Assembly: GCA_963971225.1 (NCBI GenBank)
Contig: OZ020267.1
Location: 108,153,892-108,217,891 of the forward strand
DNA length: 64,000 bases
Source: Melieria omissa
Lineage: Eukaryota; Arthropoda; Insecta; Diptera; Ulidiidae
Reading direction: 5' to 3'
Every line of letters begins with the position of its first letter. Positions within the stretch are counted from its first letter, which is position 1. Positions 61,022 to 64,000 of the stretch are shown piece by piece. Below the pieces are notes generated by a model, which ran no database searches, was not told the DNA's origin, and saw only the letters and a program-made list of their open reading frames with translations. Made by a program: the position numbers and the translations under genes.

Positions 61022-62244
61022 GCAGGTATATCAGTATGAAGTGATACAAATGTCTCGATAGGGAATATTGGTTGTGAGCCTTAATTTTTTTTTTTGTAGC
61101 TTTGTTGCTATGACATCTGTCAAGCATATTTAGTATACATCAAGTCATTGAACAAACATCATATTTTTTCATCATCTTTTCATTCGAATTTTGTTAATTT
61201 TTTGTTTTTATTTGAAGAAAAGTCCTGCAGAGTCGCATCGAATGCTTGTCGAGGCATATCTGATCATGCTCTATCAAGAGCAACATGCAAAAGATGATTT
61301 CAACGGTTCAGAAATAATGATTTTGATGTGAGAAATGAAGAACGTGGAAGACCACCAAAAAGGTTGAAGAAGCCGAATTGCAAACTGTATTGGATAAATA
61401 TGACATTTTGAGTCAAAAGCAAATAGCAGAAATTTTAAATGTCGCACAAGCAACAAGTTCTGTCTGTTTAAAAGCTATGGGAAAGATCCAAAAGTGTGGA
61501 AAATGGGTGCCACATGAATTGAATGAAAGGCAGATGGAAACCCGAAAAACCAATTGAGAAATTTTGCTTCAAAGATACGAAAGAAAATCAATTTGGCATC
61601 GAATTGTTACTGGCGATGAAAAATGGTTCTATTTTAAGAATCCTAAACTGAAAAAATCATGGGTTAATCCGGGACCACCTTCAACATCGACTGCAAAACC
61701 AGATCGATTCGTCAAGAAGACAATGCTGTGTGTTTGGTCGGGCCAGAGTGGCGTGGTGTATTACGAGTTGTTAAAACCTGGCGAAACCGTTAATACTGAT
61801 CGCTACCGACAACAAATGTTCAATTTCAACCATGCATTGATCGAAGAAGGACCAGAATGGGCCAGAAGACACGGCAGGGTTATTCTGCTCCATAACAATG
61901 CAATCAATACAATACAATCAAAGCACTTGGCTGGGAGCTGTTACCCCACCTGCCGTATTCACCAGACTTGGCTCCTTTCGACTACCATTTTTTTTCATCG
62001 ATGGGACAAGCATTGGCTGAGCAGCACTTCGATTCCTACGAGGACGTCGAAAATTGGGTGTCCGATTGGTTTGTTTCAAAAGACAAACAATTCTATTCGA
62101 GCGGTGTTCACAAATTGCCTGGAAGATGGACAAAATGTGTGGCTAGCAATGGCCAATACTTTGAATAAAATGGTGTTTACTTTCCCATTAAAAATTTGTG
62201 TTTTATTTTCGCAAAAAAGGCTCACTTCATACTGATGTACCTGG
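61022..62244 (+). mobile_element. Degenerate mariner element
   Basis: 1223 bp between TA dinucleotides (61020-61021 and 62245-62246). The inverted ends are about 22 bp (GCAGGTATATCAGTATGAAG and its partner CCAGGTACATCAGTATGAAG, two differences plus a shared GTGA... segment start). Length and ends are typical of mariner. The transposase has several disabling mutations. Confidence 0.9.
61213..62168 (+). pseudogene. Mariner transposase pseudogene
   Basis: Order of motifs: helix-turn-helix region (RFRNNDFDVRNEERGRPPK), TGDEKWFYF with the first catalytic Asp (61615-61617), SWVNPGP, VVYYELLKPGE, the second motif as LLHNNA with Asn instead of Asp (61894-61896), then YSPDLAPFDYHFF with the third Asp (61980-61982) and GQYFE before TAA (62166-62168). 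Defects: TGA in place of a Trp codon (61295-61297), a frameshift near 61360, TGA at 61555-61557, and a frameshift with loss of a few codons in a CAATACAAT run near 61905-61915. The start codon is not identified. Motif wording suggests the vertumnana/mauritiana side of mariner rather than irritans, with low certainty. Confidence 0.88.
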
Positions 62245-62424
62245 TATGTAAAGAAAAAATGTCTAAAATTAAAATTAAATTAAACTTTTGACTAAATAAA
62301 GCTTTCCGTTCTAAATTCTTTAAGGCTTTCAAGCTTTGATCTCAACTTGGAGCTCAGCTCAAAAGCATTCTTCACTCTACATATCGCTTTCCGCTTCCGG
62401 AGCTCATCGATCACAATCACCCTG

Positions 62425-63203
62425 TATATAAGCAACTGAAAAAGCGAAAAAGCAATACCAATTAATTGCATATTTATAACGAAACGTTATTATTTATTAT
62501 ATTAAATATTTTTTTTGTTTTTTTTTGTTTTTTGCAAATTAATAACTATCCAATCCAGAACAATTTCAAAAACATTTCCGCAACAAATATTTATGGCAGC
62601 AACTCTGGCTAAAAACATACTAGACAAATATGTACTCGAACTGAATTTGAATTTGGCGTTGCTTTAGAATTTGGCACAAGTTTTAAGAAAAATTTCGAAA
62701 CTAAAACAACACTAAAACGTACAATAAGCGGTTTTGGGAATAAACTTGATATATATATAAAATTTTTTTTTTTTTAATTTTGACTTTTCATTAATTTAGG
62801 TTCAAGAAACTTATTAACTCATAAGCTGCACTAACACATTATTGTACTAGAAATGGCGCAATAACTTTGTTGATTTGTTGTAATTTGCAGAAAATTTCTG
62901 GTTATTCAAATAACACAACGAAACGAAATAACGAAATTTTTTCAAATTTTTTGCTCTTTTTTTGCATGTTTATTTTACTCATTTTTTTTTGTTGCAAAAT
63001 TTCAGTACATATTTTCAATATATATAAATTTCTTTTATATTGTTTTTTTCATTTTTTTTAATTATGCTTTTATTTTGATAAACAAGTATGTTGTATATAT
63101 GATTTTCTTTTTTTTGCGATATTGAGGAGTTTTGTTGGAGGGTTGTTTTTCTGGGGGGATAGTGGGGTGCAAAACACTAAGTATGGAAACGTTATGAACT
63201 CAC
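62425..63203. other. T-rich intron next to the first exon
   Basis: Homopolymer-rich AT sequence between the nested element and the donor at 63203. No feature recognised. Confidence 0.4.
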
Positions 63204-63429
63204 CATCATGTAGCGGATCTATTGTGTGAATCATAAGCTGCAATAGGCCATGACGGAATTTTGCACCGGTGTGTGTACTACCAGCAGTTCCACTGCTATT
63301 ACCTGTTGCGCCAGCGCCACCGCTGCTCGATCCAGGCGGTCCCGAACGTGTCTCGGAGGCGGCACGCGATGTCACCGAGCCGCCAGGCTGTGTGGCCATT
63401 GAGGTTTCCGATGAGTTTGCCGCGTTGCC
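63204..63429 (-). CDS. Nckx30C: K+-dependent Na+/Ca2+ exchanger, first visible exon
   Basis: 226 nt, 75 codons plus one base. The N-terminal part is Ser/Gly/Thr-rich and probably disordered (GNAANSSETSMATQ, then GPPGSSSGGAGATGNSSG); the C-terminal part is KFRHGLLQLMIHTIDPLHD, which I recognise as the NCKX loop segment that precedes KVDEKATQ. The donor is GATG|GTGAGT. The acceptor chosen is the first AG after a 367-nt AG-free, pyrimidine-rich zone (63431-63430), although its context AAAAAAAAG is poor. A second in-frame acceptor, CACACAG at 63389-63388, would shorten the exon by 42 nt (14 residues). The open frame runs further upstream through Asn- and His/Thr-rich repeats, but that part is CAA/CA microsatellite and pyrimidine tract and is taken as intron. 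Confidence 0.85.
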
Positions 63430-64000
63430 CTTTTTTTTGGTGTGTGCGTGTGTGTGAGGCGATGAGTTGTTGTTGTTGTTGTTTTTATTGTTGTTGTTGA
63501 TTTGGTATTTCGAAAAATAGACGAGAAAAGTGAAAAAGACATGTTTTATGTTGACGAGAGAGAGAAAGAAAAAGAGAGAGAGAGAGAGGCGCAGCACGTT
63601 GTGGTGGAAGAGAGAGAAAGAGAAAGGGCAAAAAAGAAGATAATTACAATTTATGGTCATTAGCAGGTTTTTTTTCGAATGTTGTTTTTGTGGAAATTGT
63701 GGTGTTTTTTTTTATTGCGACATAAATGTGTGAAATAAAAATGTGCATTCATCAGACGGAGCGTAGAGAAATAAATTTGGTTTAGAAATTGTTGCATACT
63801 TTTAGGCGTCGAAATTTGTAAACGAAGTTTGTATTAAACATTAAAATTACTTTTAGGCGTCGAGAATTTTAAATGAAGTTTGTATTAAGCATTGAAATTA
63901 TGGGATTTCATTGGAGGCACAGAGCGTTTGGAGATTTGAAGAAGCTAAAGAACTGTAAGAGATATCGCGTCAAGAGTAGTGAGAGATATTAAAAGTAAAA
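63430..64000 (-). other. Nckx30C: Start of a further upstream intron, with AG exclusion zone
   Basis: On the minus strand no AG dinucleotide occurs from 63798 down to 63432 (367 nt), and much of the stretch is CT-rich (for example 63548-63640). This is how distant branch point/polypyrimidine regions of insect introns look. No further exon is visible before the window ends. Two Su(Hw)-like motifs lie at 63792-63808 and 63849-63859. Confidence 0.6.
63792..63808 (+). promoter_or_regulatory. Best Su(Hw)-like motif in the window
   Basis: TTGCATACTTTTAGGCG, preceded by TTG so that TGTTGCATACTT fits the gypsy insulator consensus YRYTGCATAYYY completely. A truncated second copy (ACTTTTAGGCGTCGA) follows at 63849 in a 55-bp near-tandem repeat (AATTT.TAAA.GAAGTTTGTATTAA.CATT). 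Confidence 0.5.

Larger units (their letters stand above)
59938..62424. mobile_element. Possible TA-flanked DNA element hosting the nested mariner
   Basis: CAGGGTGAT at 59938 and ATCACCCTG at 62416-62424 are inverted, each bordered by TATATA. Without the nested mariner the element would be about 1.26 kb. No transposase remnant recognised, and the shared ends are only 9 bp, so this is tentative. Confidence 0.4.
23672..63203 (-). other. Nckx30C: Intron of the exchanger gene, about 39.5 kb
   Basis: Bounded by the donor GATG|GTGAGT (63203-63198) and the acceptor at 23672. The split Gly codon (G|GC) confirms the pairing of these two exons. The intron contains the solo LTR, both TTAA elements, the SINEs, the LINE mosaic near 56-58 kb, the nested mariner, and several tandem arrays. 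It is very large for a fly intron and about one third is made of recognisable repeats. Confidence 0.8.

Noticed and set aside
61918..62235. Continuation of the long plus-strand frame past 61915
   Set aside because: The mariner motifs (YSPDLAPFDYHFF, GQYFE) are in another frame, so this part is out of frame after a frameshift.
63430..63660. Minus-strand open frame continuing upstream of the first exon through Asn- and His/Thr-rich repeats
   Set aside because: It lies in CAA/CA microsatellite and CT-rich sequence without AG, which fits an intron end; the family-like residues start only after 63430.

Overview
The window looks like a piece of a fly (Diptera, Brachycera) nuclear genome; a tephritid-like or related higher fly is my guess, but the family is not provable from this sequence. 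The reasons are the AT-rich DNA, the dense CA and CAA/TTG microsatellites, the Bari-like and mariner transposons, the insect-type SINEs and LINEs, and three short minus-strand exons of a potassium-dependent sodium/calcium exchanger that resembles Drosophila Nckx30C.

The whole window is apparently one gene on the minus strand. In transcript order the visible exons are 63429-63204, 23671-23490 and 57-1, the last running off the left edge. The junctions have matching phases. The exons encode the end of the first membrane half, the large cytoplasmic loop and the stretch just before the second membrane half. They total about 0.47 kb, so more than 99% of the window is intron, with introns of about 39.5 kb and 23.4 kb. 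I found no convincing second protein gene, functional tRNA or CRISPR array; all long open frames outside the exons are repeats, transposon relics or chance frames.

The introns hold five kinds of sequence. (1) Transposons: a degenerate Tc1/Bari-like element with 210-bp inverted repeats (3864-5423), a degenerate mariner (61022-62244) nested in a longer TA-flanked element (59938-62424), an irritans-type mariner relic (16555-17093), two TTAA-flanked non-autonomous elements (35375-36133, 48757-49450), a solo LTR (26782-27192) plus a relative (39311-39580), several LINE 3' fragments (8131-8783, 56070-57945) and tRNA-derived SINEs (36143-36519, 56212-56400). (2) Degenerate tandem arrays of 93 to about 290 bp units. 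(3) Short CCTAA tails at the ends of SINE/LINE-like units. (4) Simple repeats and low-complexity AT-rich DNA. (5) A dispersed 13-16 bp motif, TGCATACTTTTAGGCG in its best form, that closely resembles the Suppressor-of-Hairy-wing insulator site.

The signals most worth a second look are the Su(Hw)-like motif, about 30 copies of which lie in the window with a dense, hairpin-forming cluster ending next to the central exon, and the unusually long AG-free zones upstream of all three splice acceptors (126, 570 and 367 nt), two of which precede in-frame tandem acceptors that could make small protein variants.
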